A stretch of 23,478 bases of DNA from Aquificota bacterium (GCA_013153795.1 JAADDV010000002.1:1-23478); one strand, 5' to 3'; shown: positions 1 to 7,829, counted from the stretch's first letter. The notes: a model not told the origin generated them from the sequence alone. Made by a program: numbers and translations.

Positions 1-939
1 TGTAAATATAACAAACATAACAACAAACCATGAAAAGATAAAAGAAAACTCTTTTATTTTTCCTTTTAAGGAATGGAAGAAACTATAATAAAAAGTTAGA
101 GAGTAAGGCAAAAAGCCCCATAAAATAACAGGAATATAGAAGAAATAAGAAGATATTCCTTGTGTCTTTTTTGATAAAGCTCTTTTTATTGTTTCTTGAA
201 GAGTAACATCGATAAATTCCTGTCCAAATTTAAGATACATGTATATATACCAGCTAAAGCCTATAAGAAAAACTACAGGTATTCCTATATGAAGTTTTAA
301 AAAGAGAATTTTTTCCCAGAATTTTTTAAGACTGAAGTTTGACTCTATTAAAAGATATAAAAATACTATACCTCCAATAATGATTATGTATGGATATCCT
401 TTTGTAAGAACTGTTAGACCAAGGGCTATGTAAGACAGAAAAATATACTTCCAGCTCTTTCTTTTGTAGCCAATAAGGAATAGATAAAGGGTTAAAGTAA
501 AGAAAAAGGCCAGTGGTATTTCAGGGGAGGCGTATCTTGAGTTTATAACAAATTGAAATGAAAATGCTATAGCTGCAGCTGAAAAAAAGGCAACAGTTTT
601 TCCAAAAAGCTCTCTGGCTATTAAAAATGTAAGGATATTTGTTCCAAGGGCTGCTAAAACAATAGGAAGTCTTGTAGCAAACTCATTTATCCCAAAAATA
701 AGATAAGAAAAGGCAACCATCCAGTAGGTCATAGGTGGTTTGTTAAACCGAGGCTCATAGTTGTAGTAAATATCAAGGAAATTTTTATTTTCTAACATTT
801 CTCTGGCAGATTCTGCATAAAAAGCCTCATTAGGTATCCAAATATCGTTTATCCAGATATTCCAGAAGTATATAAAGACAGTCAGAAAAACAAAAAGAAA
901 AACAGCCCATCTGTTAGATAAAACTGGATGGTTTATCAA
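1..939 (-). CDS. ArnT/PMT-family membrane glycosyltransferase, N-terminal part (cut by window edge)
   Basis: The minus strand is open from a TTG at 939 to base 1 with no stop, giving 313 codons; the C-terminus lies outside the window. A GAGGT motif (950-946) sits six bases before the TTG, which favours this start; no ATG is available near it. The protein opens with a hydrophobic helix, then a periplasmic-loop-like stretch with Glu in an IPNEAFYAESAREML context and FNKPPMTYW, the pattern of the first loop in GT39/ArnT-type enzymes (compare the KPP.YW motif). Several further hydrophobic helices follow. Family members transfer sugars from polyprenyl-phosphate carriers to lipid A, proteins or other envelope acceptors; the acceptor here cannot be told. 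Family assignment is fairly sure, substrate is not. Confidence 0.85.
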   Translation of the reverse strand, partial: MINHPVLSNRWAVFLFVFLTVFIYFWNIWINDIWIPNEAFYAESAREMLENKNFLDIYYNYEPRFNKPPMTYWMVAFSYLIFGINEFATRLPIVLAALGTNILTFLIARELFGKTVAFFSAAAIAFSFQFVINSRYASPEIPLAFFFTLTLYLFLIGYKRKSWKYIFLSYIALGLTVLTKGYPYIIIIGGIVFLYLLIESNFSLKKFWEKILFLKLHIGIPVVFLIGFSWYIYMYLKFGQEFIDVTLQETIKRALSKKTQGISSYFFYIPVILWGFLPYSLTFYYSFFHSLKGKIKEFSFIFSWFVVMFVIFT

Positions 940-1127
940 TGGTAAACCTCGTTTTAATGGTTAGTTTAAGACTATTTTAGTATATTTTAGGACTTCAAAA
1001 GAGAAATCTTGTAAATTTATATTTTTGCAATTTAAAAAATATGTGTTAAGATAGTTTACAGCTATAGGATAGTTGGCATAAGAAAAAGGTTTATTGGAAA
1101 AGGAATAGGGTAAGCTGAAAGGGTGTA

Positions 1128-1397
1128 TATAATCGATAATGATTACTATTAATGAGTTGCATTTTGAATAGAAAATATATTTCTGCGTGAATTGGCTTAA
1201 ATCAAAGATTAGCGAGAATATAATAGAAAATATAATTGCTCCTATTCAGTCGCCAATTTGCTTTGCAAAAGTGCATTACTGGAGGTTCAATGCAAAAAAC
1301 CCCTTTCAGCGAGGAGTCAGTTATAACTAACAAACCAGCGCTAATGCGCTTTATTCCTTGCTAATTTGCTTATTTTTTTGTTTAGTCAAATTGATGG
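1128..1397 (+). promoter_or_regulatory. CRISPR leader region
   Basis: This is the gene-free stretch on the repeat-conserved side of the array. TATAAT hexamers occur at 1128-1133, 1219-1224 and 1231-1236, and the 13-mer AATAGAAAATATA is present twice (1167-1179 and 1222-1234). A less AT-rich segment (about 1240-1360) carries three dyads: TGCATT/AATGCA (1272-1277 and 1289-1294), the palindrome AGTTATAACT (1319-1328) and AGCGC-TAAT-GCGCT (1337-1350). The last 35 bases before the first repeat are AT-rich, as is usual for leaders. Assignment as leader rests on array polarity; the exact left limit and the promoter are guesses. I see no gene in 940-1127. Confidence 0.6.
1290..1364 (+). other. 24-codon ORF with strong Shine-Dalgarno inside the CRISPR leader (doubtful gene)
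   Basis: ATG at 1290 follows GGAGG (1281-1285) with a four-base gap, and the frame runs 24 codons to TAA at 1362-1364. The peptide begins MQKTPFSEE and ends MRFIPC. The GGAGG lies in the loop, and the ATG in the stem, of a six-base-pair hairpin (1272-1294). No family is recognisable and the peptide is very short. The arrangement could be a translated leader peptide or chance within a structured leader. Confidence 0.2.
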
Positions 1398-1760
1398 GTT
1401 TTATCTGAACTAAGTGGGATAGAAAGTCTTTTTCATTATTAATCATTTACAGTGACTTGTTCAGTTTTATCTGAACTAAGTGGGATAGAAAGCTTTCAAC
1501 TAGACACCACGACAAAAAGAATTTTTCGGAGTTTTATCTGAACTAAGTGGGATAGAAAGCGTTGAACTAGAATTTGCTGCGAGGTTAACTGTAAGGGCAG
1601 GGTTTTATCTGAACTAAGTGGGATAGAAAGGGAATTTTCAGGGGTCTTTTTTTTTATCTCATTATCTGTTTTATCTGAACTAAGTGGGATAGAAAGAGTG
1701 CATATTTTGAAGTTTCAGATTTGCAAATAAAAGTTTTATCTGAACTAAGTGGGATAAAAG
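1398..1760 (+). CRISPR. CRISPR array, 6 repeats and 5 spacers
   Basis: Five identical 29-base repeats at 1398-1426, 1464-1492, 1531-1559, 1602-1630 and 1668-1696 begin GTTTTATCTG and end GGATAGAAAG. A sixth at 1733-1760 has lost one G near its end (28 bases). Spacers are 37, 38, 42, 37 and 36 bases (1427-1463, 1493-1530, 1560-1601, 1631-1667, 1697-1732) and differ from one another. The degenerate repeat at the right end, together with the GAAAG-type 3' end, indicates that the array reads left to right and that the leader is on the left. The repeat style resembles type I-B/III repeats of thermophiles, but no cas gene is present here, so the type is undetermined. Confidence 0.97.
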
Positions 1761-1847
1761 AGATATTGAGCTTTCAGTTTTAAAATTTTGCAAGCAGGAA
1801 GTTTTATTTTGATTTATTAATAAATTGGCAAACTTTAGCTATTAAAT

Positions 1848-3275
1848 TTAAATTTTAAAATCAAATTGTTTTAAATCCTCTTTTCTAAGAATTCTTATAA
1901 TAGAAGTAGAGCCAGTAAGACCGCCTACAAAACCTACAAGAGTAATTAAAGTATCCTCAGGTTTAAAATCCTTTTTATAAGCATAAGTAATAAATTCTTT
2001 TAGCATAATATCTGTATTTTCATTACTTTCTACTACCATATAAGGTTCAACTCCCCAAACAATAGAAAGCCTTCTTAAAGTTTTTTCGTCATGAGTTATA
2101 GCTAAGATTTTACATTCTGGTCTATACTTTGAAACATTTCTTGCAGTTTTCCCTGATTTTGTAAAAGCAACAATAGCTTTAGCTTTAATATCTTTAGAAA
2201 GGTCTACAGCAGCTTTAGCTATAGCACCAGTAGAAGTTTTTTCTTTTATACCATAATCCTTGTAATAAGGATAAATTTTTTCTGTTTCTATAATAGTTTT
2301 TGCCATAACCTCAACAGCTTCAACAGGATACTTTCCAACAGTTGTTTCATCAGAAAGCATTGTAGCATCTGTTCCATCTAAAACTGCATTTGCAACATCT
2401 GATACCTCAGCTCTTGTTGGTCTTGGAGAAGAAACCATAGAAGTAAGCATCTGAGTAGCTGTTATAACAGGTTTTCCAGCTTTATTACACTTTTTTATTA
2501 TCATTTTTTGTATTACAGGGACTTTCTCCATTTCAATTTCAACTCCCAAATCACCTCTAGCGACCATTATTCCATCAGCTTTTTCAATAATTTCATCTAT
2601 ATGCTCGATAGCTTCATGTTTTTCTATTTTTGCAAATAAAGGCTGGTCTCCTCCAGCTTTTTTAATAAGCTCTTTGGCTTCTTCTACATCTTCTGCAGTT
2701 TTAACGAAAGAAAGAGCAATAATATCAAAACCTTCTTTAACACCAAATTCTATATCTTTTTTATCTTTTTCAGTTATAGCAGGGATATTAAGCTTTACAT
2801 TTGGAAAATTTACTCCTTTTCTTGATGAAATAAGTCCACCTACCAAAACTTTAGCTTTTATACCTTCATTTGTTTTTTCTACAACTTCTAATCTAATAGA
2901 GCCGTCAGCAATGTAAAGTTTATCTCCTTCTTTCAACTGGTCTAAAATTTCTGGATAATTTATAGAAATTCTTTTCTTATCTCCGATAATCTGCTTTTTA
3001 ACAATTTCTAAAATATCCCCATAATGAACATAAAAAGGTTCTTTTATCTCTCCTGTTCTGATTTTAGGACCAGATAAATCTTGTAAAACGGCTACTACTT
3101 TATTTAATCTAGAAGATATTCTTCTTACTTTTTCTAAATTTTCTTTATGAATAGAATGGTCTCCATGGGAAAAATTAAATCTAAAAACATTTACTCCAGC
3201 TTTTATAAGCTTTTCTAAAATTTTTTCCGAAGAAGAAGAAGGACCAATTGTTGCAACTATTTTAGTTTTTCTCAT
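1848..3275 (-). CDS. pyk: Pyruvate kinase
   Basis: The 475-residue protein converts phosphoenolpyruvate and ADP to pyruvate and ATP in the cytosol, the last step of glycolysis. It has the usual length for a bacterial enzyme without an extra PEP-utiliser domain. Visible motifs are the N-terminal TKIVATIGPSS, N34/S36 in FNFSHG, the QDLSGPKIR nucleotide/K+ region (about 65-73), catalytic Lys216 and metal ligand Glu218 in AKIEKHEAIEHIDEII, MVARGDLGVEI (about 237-247) and TATQML. The ATG is preceded by AAGGAGC with suitable spacing. Its stop lies 87 bases from the CRISPR array, which transcribes towards it. It is divergent from perR, sharing a 110-base intergenic region with a dyad. Confidence 0.97.
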   Translation of the reverse strand: MRKTKIVATIGPSSSSEKILEKLIKAGVNVFRFNFSHGDHSIHKENLEKVRRISSRLNKVVAVLQDLSGPKIRTGEIKEPFYVHYGDILEIVKKQIIGDKKRISINYPEILDQLKEGDKLYIADGSIRLEVVEKTNEGIKAKVLVGGLISSRKGVNFPNVKLNIPAITEKDKKDIEFGVKEGFDIIALSFVKTAEDVEEAKELIKKAGGDQPLFAKIEKHEAIEHIDEIIEKADGIMVARGDLGVEIEMEKVPVIQKMIIKKCNKAGKPVITATQMLTSMVSSPRPTRAEVSDVANAVLDGTDATMLSDETTVGKYPVEAVEVMAKTIIETEKIYPYYKDYGIKEKTSTGAIAKAAVDLSKDIKAKAIVAFTKSGKTARNVSKYRPECKILAITHDEKTLRRLSIVWGVEPYMVVESNENTDIMLKEFITYAYKKDFKPEDTLITLVGFVGGLTGSTSIIRILRKEDLKQFDFKI

Positions 3276-3305
3276 ATAAGCTCCTTGAAAAGTATAATCC
3301 TAATC

Positions 3306-3322
3306 ATAGTATATGATACTAT
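3306..3322. promoter_or_regulatory. Dyad operator candidate between pyk and perR
   Basis: ATAGTAT-ATG-ATACTAT is a perfect 7-3-7 inverted repeat in the divergent promoter region. Its right half overlaps an extended -10 candidate for perR (TGA then TACTAT, 3314-3322). On the minus strand it overlaps TATAGT (3323-3318), a plausible -10 for pyk with about a 35-base leader. A weaker 7-1-7 dyad (TAATATT-A-AATATTT) is at 3331-3345. Fur/PerR proteins bind AT-rich dyads of about this size and often autoregulate; that PerR binds here is inference. Confidence 0.45.
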
Positions 3323-3385
3323 ATTTAACCTAATATTAAATATTTAGAGAGGGATTTTTTAAATTTTAGCTAAGAGGTGGTTTTA

Positions 3386-3787
3386 ATGCTAAAAAAAGAT
3401 AATATAAAAAGAAGAAATACATATCAAAGGCAGGTTATTTTAGAAATTTTAAAATCTACTAATATTCACCCAACAGCAGATTGGATTTATGAAAAGGCAA
3501 GAAAGGAAATCCCAAATATTAGTCTTGGAACAGTTTATAGAAATTTAAAGATTTTAAAAGAAGAAGGACTTATATTAGAACTTACAGATGGAAAGCAAAG
3601 TAGATTTGATGGAAGAATAGATAATCACTTTCATTTTAAATGTGAAAAATGCGGTTCTATTTTTGATGTAGAGCCAGAAGATATTTTTATTAAATATAAT
3701 CTGGAAGAAAAAGGCTTTACAATAAGGACTATAGATATTAATTTGACCGGGGTATGTAGTAAATGTAATGGAGAAAAAAGTTCATGA
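3386..3787 (+). CDS. perR: Fur-family regulator, PerR-like peroxide sensor
   Basis: I start this at ATG 3386 (133 residues) because AGAGGTGG at 3374-3380 is well placed for it; a GTG at 3377 lies inside that ribosome site. A winged helix (about 10-75, with ISLGTVYRNLK as recognition helix) is followed by a dimerisation domain. Two CxxC pairs (C86/C89 and C124/C127) form the structural zinc site. H28, D75, H81, H83 and D94 align in order and spacing with the five regulatory-metal ligands of Bacillus PerR (H37, D85, H91, H93, D104), and the SRFDG aspartate is the PerR-type residue. It is therefore likely an Fe/Mn-dependent peroxide-responsive repressor. It overlaps the next gene by ATGA. Confidence 0.85.
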   Translation: MLKKDNIKRRNTYQRQVILEILKSTNIHPTADWIYEKARKEIPNISLGTVYRNLKILKEEGLILELTDGKQSRFDGRIDNHFHFKCEKCGSIFDVEPEDIFIKYNLEEKGFTIRTIDINLTGVCSKCNGEKSS

Positions 3788-4374
3788 AAACAATTATTAG
3801 CCCTATAAATAATAGACCTGATAGACTTCCTCCCGGTCAACACTGGACAAATAAACTTCACGTTTTAGGGATTGCAGACCCACCAGATATAGACCTTTCA
3901 GAATACAGGCTTGAAATATTTGGAGAAGTAGAAGAGCCTATTATTTTGACATGGGAAGATATTCTTGATTTAGAAAAAGTAAGATTAATAGCAGATTTTC
4001 ATTGTGTTACAAGATGGAGTGCTGCTGATGTAGAATGGGTAGGTTTTCATGTAGAAGAATTAAAAAAACTTGTTAACATAAAAGATACAGCAAAGGCAGT
4101 AATGATACATTCTCTTGATGGATATACAACTAATATTCCGTTAAAATATTTTTTTGATGAGGATGTAATTTTTGCTTATAGGTTATTTGACCAGCCTATT
4201 CCTGAAGACCATGGATATCCTTTAAGACTTGTTGTTCCTAAACTTTATTCATGGAAAAGTGCTAAACATGTTGCAAAAATTGAGTTTATGCCAGAAGATA
4301 GACCTGGATTTTGGGAACAAAGAGGTTATCATATGCTTGGTGACCCGTGGAAAGAACAAAGATATTCTATTTAA
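3784..4374 (+). CDS. Sulfite-oxidase-fold molybdopterin oxidoreductase, cytosolic (YuiH-like)
   Basis: The 196-residue protein matches the molybdopterin-binding domain of the sulfite oxidase/MsrP family. Cys74 in DFHCVTRWS is the expected molybdenum ligand, and the HGYPLRLVVPKLYSWKSAK segment (about 143-161) is the conserved cofactor-binding stretch. There is no twin-arginine or Sec signal and no haem or dimerisation domain, so it looks like the short cytosolic form found as YuiH in Bacillus rather than a periplasmic MsrP. The physiological substrate of that form is not established. ATG overlaps the perR stop (ATGA), so the two are almost certainly translated from one message, hinting at a link to oxidative stress or sulfur redox chemistry. 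Confidence 0.85.
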   Translation: MKTIISPINNRPDRLPPGQHWTNKLHVLGIADPPDIDLSEYRLEIFGEVEEPIILTWEDILDLEKVRLIADFHCVTRWSAADVEWVGFHVEELKKLVNIKDTAKAVMIHSLDGYTTNIPLKYFFDEDVIFAYRLFDQPIPEDHGYPLRLVVPKLYSWKSAKHVAKIEFMPEDRPGFWEQRGYHMLGDPWKEQRYSI

Positions 4375-4389
4375 ATTTTAAACAAAACC

Positions 4390-5466
4390 ATGATTACTAA
4401 AAAAGAGATTTCCACAGACAAAATAGTAGAAAAAGCTGTTAAAGAGTTAAAAACTTTAATATCTATACCAAGTCATAGGGATTTTTTACCTATTTTAAAA
4501 TATCTTGAAGAAAGACTTTCTTATATTTCTTTTAAAAGACAAGAAGTTCCCGGAAAAGGTTATAATCTTATATATAAAGGCTCAGATATTCTTATAAACA
4601 CTCATGTTGATACTGTTCCTCCTATGGGAATGAAAGAACCCTTTGAACCAAAAGAAATAGATGGGAAAATCTATGGAAGAGGGGCTGCTGACACAAAAGG
4701 GCTTATAGCATCTCTTATTGTTACTTTAGATTTGTTTAAAGAAACATTTCCTGATAGAGAAATTCCCGTATCTCTAGCTTTTACTGTAGATGAGGAACAA
4801 AATACAGCTCTTGGGTCTGAATATCTTTTAAAAGAAATAGAAGGAATAAAATATGCTCTTGTTTTAGAGCCAACATATGGGAAACTTTGTAATAAACAGA
4901 TGGGAACTTTTGAATTTTCCTTATCTATAACAGGAAATTCTTTTCATGCTTCTGAATTTGAAAAAGGAGAAAATACTATAAAAAAAGGTTTTGAAATTAT
5001 TTCAAAAATAGAAAATAAACTAAAAAGACCTGTAAATATCTTACATTTTAAAGGTGGGTGGAATTTTTATGCTACTCCTAAAAATGCTCATATCCTTGGA
5101 GAAATAAAACTTTTTGAAAATGAAGAAATAACTGGAGTAGAGAAAAAAATACAAAATCTCCTTAAAGATTATCCAGAGGCAACTTATCAGTTAGAAGATG
5201 CTGAAAATTTTCTTGTTTTTAAGAAAGGAAAACTGTTTAAAACATTAGAAAAAGCTTATAAAGAAGCTTTACAAGAAAAACCTCAAGAAGGAATAATGCC
5301 TTCTTGGACAGATGCAGCTAATTTTGCTAAAAAAGGTATTGAGTGTGTAATATTTGGATTTGGGAAATTGTGCGATTGTCATACAGAAAGAGAGCATATA
5401 ACAAAAGAAGAATTAGAAAAAAATGTAAAAATTTTCTATAAACTTCTTTCCATTCTCAGCCATTGA
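4390..5466 (+). CDS. M20-family metallohydrolase (ArgE/DapE/LysK-like)
   Basis: The 358-residue protein has the M20 di-metal signature in order: H72 and D74 in NTHVDTVPP, bridging D101 in GRGAADTKG, catalytic E135 with E136 in FTVDEEQN, E160 in LVLEPTYG, and H331 near the C-terminus in DCHTERE. The central part (about 175-285) should be the lid/dimerisation domain. These enzymes remove acyl or amino-acid groups from amides; candidates include acetylornithine, succinyl-diaminopimelate or LysW-linked amino acids. The sequence alone does not choose. Only 15 bases separate it from the molybdoenzyme gene and its ribosome site is weak, suggesting cotranscription. Its last 31 bases overlap the convergent acetyltransferase gene. 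Confidence 0.88.
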   Translation: MITKKEISTDKIVEKAVKELKTLISIPSHRDFLPILKYLEERLSYISFKRQEVPGKGYNLIYKGSDILINTHVDTVPPMGMKEPFEPKEIDGKIYGRGAADTKGLIASLIVTLDLFKETFPDREIPVSLAFTVDEEQNTALGSEYLLKEIEGIKYALVLEPTYGKLCNKQMGTFEFSLSITGNSFHASEFEKGENTIKKGFEIISKIENKLKRPVNILHFKGGWNFYATPKNAHILGEIKLFENEEITGVEKKIQNLLKDYPEATYQLEDAENFLVFKKGKLFKTLEKAYKEALQEKPQEGIMPSWTDAANFAKKGIECVIFGFGKLCDCHTEREHITKEELEKNVKIFYKLLSILSH

Positions 5467-5915
5467 TTATATTTTCTAACAGGTTTAAAACCATATTTCT
5501 TATAAAACTCTATTGCTCTTTTATTTTTTTCTCCTACCCATAGACCTGCTTTTTTTAAACCTAAAGATTTTAGATGGTTTAAAGCCCTGTCCATAAGTGT
5601 TTTTCCTAAACCTTTTCCCCAATAATCCTTTCTAATAGCTAATTCATGTATTTCTCCAACCTTCTCACCTGTATAACTACTAATCCAGTTTCCATCAACA
5701 ACTAAAAAAGCTACAGGTTTGTTTTTATCGAAAACAATATCAAAAAGAGTTGAATGATTTTTTAACCAGTTTATATATTTTTTCGCACTTTTATAAGAAC
5801 TTTCTCCATATTCTGGAAAATCTGAATATGCATCAAAAATAATATCTACAAGATTATCTCTATATTCATCTGAATAAGTTTTAAACTTTATGGTGTTTTC
5901 TTTTATACTCCCCAT
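5436..5915 (-). CDS. GNAT-family N-acetyltransferase
   Basis: A complete single-domain GNAT of 159 residues. Motif A is visible as ELAIRKDYWGKGLGKTL (about 91-107), with the G.G.G turn that binds the CoA pyrophosphate. Motif B follows as NKRAIEFYKKYGF (131-143). The acceptor (small molecule, peptide or protein N-terminus) cannot be deduced. No clear Shine-Dalgarno precedes the ATG, which would fit coupling to the small candidate gene 41 bases upstream on the same strand. The 3' end overlaps the M20 gene by 31 bases in convergent orientation. Confidence 0.87.
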   Translation of the reverse strand: MGSIKENTIKFKTYSDEYRDNLVDIIFDAYSDFPEYGESSYKSAKKYINWLKNHSTLFDIVFDKNKPVAFLVVDGNWISSYTGEKVGEIHELAIRKDYWGKGLGKTLMDRALNHLKSLGLKKAGLWVGEKNKRAIEFYKKYGFKPVRKYNQWLRMERSL

Positions 5916-5956
5916 AGTAATGATAAATTATAGCTTTGCTGAAAAAAATCTATATT

Positions 5957-6124
5957 TCAAGCGTAAATATTTATTAGTTTACCTTTGTTTTCATAATAAA
6001 TTTTTATCTTTTTGGAATTTTTCTTCTTCATTTTTCTTTTTTTTGAGAATAATAGAAGAAATTCTTTTTTTTGTTCCTCTGATATAGGCTTTATAGATAC
6101 AACCTCCTCCAATTTTATTTCCAT
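5957..6124 (-). CDS. Candidate small basic protein, 55 residues
   Basis: In the 363-base gap before secD, the minus strand has an ATG at 6124 preceded by GAGG four bases away, and an open frame of 55 codons to TGA at 5957. The peptide starts MEIKLEEVVSIKPISEEQKK, then has a short hydrophobic patch and a very Lys-rich middle (about 28-41), ending in KLINIYA. The N-terminal pattern looks protein-like rather than a random AT-rich translation, unlike the Phe-rich plus-strand frames over the same DNA. It is co-directional with the acetyltransferase 41 bases downstream. I recognise no family. Support is the start site, the context and the composition only. Confidence 0.45.
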   Translation of the reverse strand: MEIKLEEVVSIKPISEEQKKEFLLLFSKKRKMKKKNSKKIKIYYENKGKLINIYA

Positions 6125-6233
6125 TTTTTCCTCGATTTTTAATATTTCTTTACTATTAAACTACGTATTCAGAATTTATATTTCAATATATTTTTATATA
6201 TTTCACATTTTTCTGGGAAAATTACCGATATTG

Positions 6234-6239
6234 TATAAT
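6234..6239 (+). promoter_or_regulatory. Putative -10 box for secD
   Basis: A consensus TATAAT lies 39 bases before the secD TTG, leaving a leader of about 33 bases. The -35 match (TTCTGG at 6211-6216, 17-base spacer) is poor. Confidence 0.4.
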
Positions 6240-6278
6240 AGTTTTTCTGTATATAAAAAATGAGAAAGGGGTTCAATA

Positions 6279-7820
6279 TTGAAAAACGATTTGAAATTAA
6301 AATTATTATTTGTTTTTGGTGTTTTAGTTGCATCTCTTTATATAATTTTTACAAAACCTGTCAAACTGGGTCTTGACCTTCAAGGTGGAATGAGTATCGT
6401 CCTTGAAGTTGATGTAGACCATGTTATAGAAACCCAATATAAACAGTTAGCGAAAGAAATTGAGAACAAACTTCAAGAAAATGGTATTGAAGTTTTGACA
6501 GTAGAGGTTGAAGATACAAAAGGTATTGTTATTTCTCTTTTAGACCCCTCCAAAATAGATAAAGCCTATAAGATTATAAAAGAAGAATACCCTCAACTTG
6601 TTATAAAAACAGAAGATGGTTCTTTAAAACTTTCTTTTCATCCTAAAGAGTTAGAAAGAATAAAAAAACTTACAATTCAACAAGCTGTAGAAACTTTAAG
6701 AAATCGTATAGACCAATTTGGAACATTAAATGCGAATATTGCAAGAATGGGAGAAAAACGAATTTTAGTTGAACTTCCGGGAGTAGTAGACCCAGAAAGG
6801 GCTAAAAATATTATTGGAAAAACTGCTCAACTTGAACTTCTTGAAGTTATAGATACAGCTTATTCAAAAGAAGAACTTTTAAAAAGATATCCAGAAGGTC
6901 TTCCTAAAGGAACAAAAATCTTAGAAGGAATTCCTAAAATAATAAATGGTAAAGAGGTTAAAGAATATTTTCTTGTTAAAGATACTCCTATTATTACAGG
7001 AGCAATGCTTAAAGATGCAAGAACAACTGTCGACCAAGCAGGAAATCCAGCAGTTAATTTTGAACTTACTGATGAAGGAGCAAAAATTTTTGGAGAAGCA
7101 ACAACAAAGCTTATAGGAAAAAGATTAGCTATTGTTTTAGATAATAAAGTTATATCAGCTCCCGTTATTCGTTCAAGAATTTCAAAATCTGGTCAAATAA
7201 CAGGAAACTTTACTCCTGAAGAAGCTGCTGACCTTGCTATTATTTTAAGAGCCGGTGCTTTACCAGCTCCTGTTAAAATCCTTGAAGAAAGAATGATAGG
7301 ACCAACTTTAGGTAAAGATTCTATTCAAAAAACAGTAAGAGCAGGAATTGCAGCTCTTGTTTTAGTTGGTCTTTTTATGATATGGAGATACGCAATTTCA
7401 GGTTTTATTTCTGTGATAGCTCTTTTGTTTAATGGAATTCTTCTCTGGGCAGCGATGGCATTTTTAGATGTAACTCTTACTCTTCCAGGTATTGCTGGAA
7501 TTATTCTTAATATCGGTATGGCAGTAGACGCAAACGTCATTATCTTTGAAAGAATAAAAGAAGAACTTAGAAAAGGAAAAACTTTAAGAGTTGCAGTAGA
7601 AGAAGGTTTTAAAAGAGCTTGGGATGCTATTCTTGATGCACAGATTACAACACTTATAGCAGCTTTTGTGCTATTTCAGTTTGGAACAGGTCCATTAAAA
7701 GGATTTGCAGCAACTTTATCTATAGGAACAATCACATCTATATTTACAGCAATATTTGTTACAAAACTTTTCCTTGATATTGTTTTAGGCGGTAAAAAAT
7801 CATTAAAATATGCATTTTAG
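6279..7820 (+). CDS. secD: Protein translocase subunit SecD
   Basis: The 513-residue SecD is an RND-like inner-membrane subunit that uses the proton gradient to help SecYEG complete protein export. An N-terminal membrane helix (about 8-25) is followed by the GLDLQGGM motif (31-38), a large periplasmic region and a C-terminal block of five membrane helices. That block carries GMAVDANVIIFERIKEELR (from residue 413), whose Asp417 is the conserved proton-relay region. The start is TTG, supported by AAAGGGG (6265-6271) seven bases upstream. secF follows nine bases later. No yajC is seen nearby, which would be its usual partner in many bacteria. Confidence 0.97.
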   Translation: MKNDLKLKLLFVFGVLVASLYIIFTKPVKLGLDLQGGMSIVLEVDVDHVIETQYKQLAKEIENKLQENGIEVLTVEVEDTKGIVISLLDPSKIDKAYKIIKEEYPQLVIKTEDGSLKLSFHPKELERIKKLTIQQAVETLRNRIDQFGTLNANIARMGEKRILVELPGVVDPERAKNIIGKTAQLELLEVIDTAYSKEELLKRYPEGLPKGTKILEGIPKIINGKEVKEYFLVKDTPIITGAMLKDARTTVDQAGNPAVNFELTDEGAKIFGEATTKLIGKRLAIVLDNKVISAPVIRSRISKSGQITGNFTPEEAADLAIILRAGALPAPVKILEERMIGPTLGKDSIQKTVRAGIAALVLVGLFMIWRYAISGFISVIALLFNGILLWAAMAFLDVTLTLPGIAGIILNIGMAVDANVIIFERIKEELRKGKTLRVAVEEGFKRAWDAILDAQITTLIAAFVLFQFGTGPLKGFAATLSIGTITSIFTAIFVTKLFLDIVLGGKKSLKYAF

Positions 7821-7829
7821 AGGTGAAGA

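Noticed and set aside
1060..1130. Possible tRNA-like or other structured RNA in the leader's left part
   Set aside because: No acceptor-stem pairing, T-loop or other RNA hallmark could be built.
1290..1364. 24-codon leader ORF as a real gene
   Set aside because: Good ribosome site but very short, no family, and inside dyads; kept only as a doubtful feature.
1812..1825. Palindrome ATTTATTAATAAAT as a terminator for pyk
   Set aside because: All A/T stem with no following T-run on the minus strand strong enough; expected often by chance here.
3377..3385. GTG start for perR
   Set aside because: It lies within the AGAGGTGG ribosome site that properly serves ATG 3386.
5890..6263. Two overlapping Phe/Ser/Ile-rich plus-strand ORFs before secD
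   Set aside because: The translations are low-complexity readings of T-rich DNA without ribosome sites; the minus strand carries the better candidate gene and secD's -10 lies in the same DNA.
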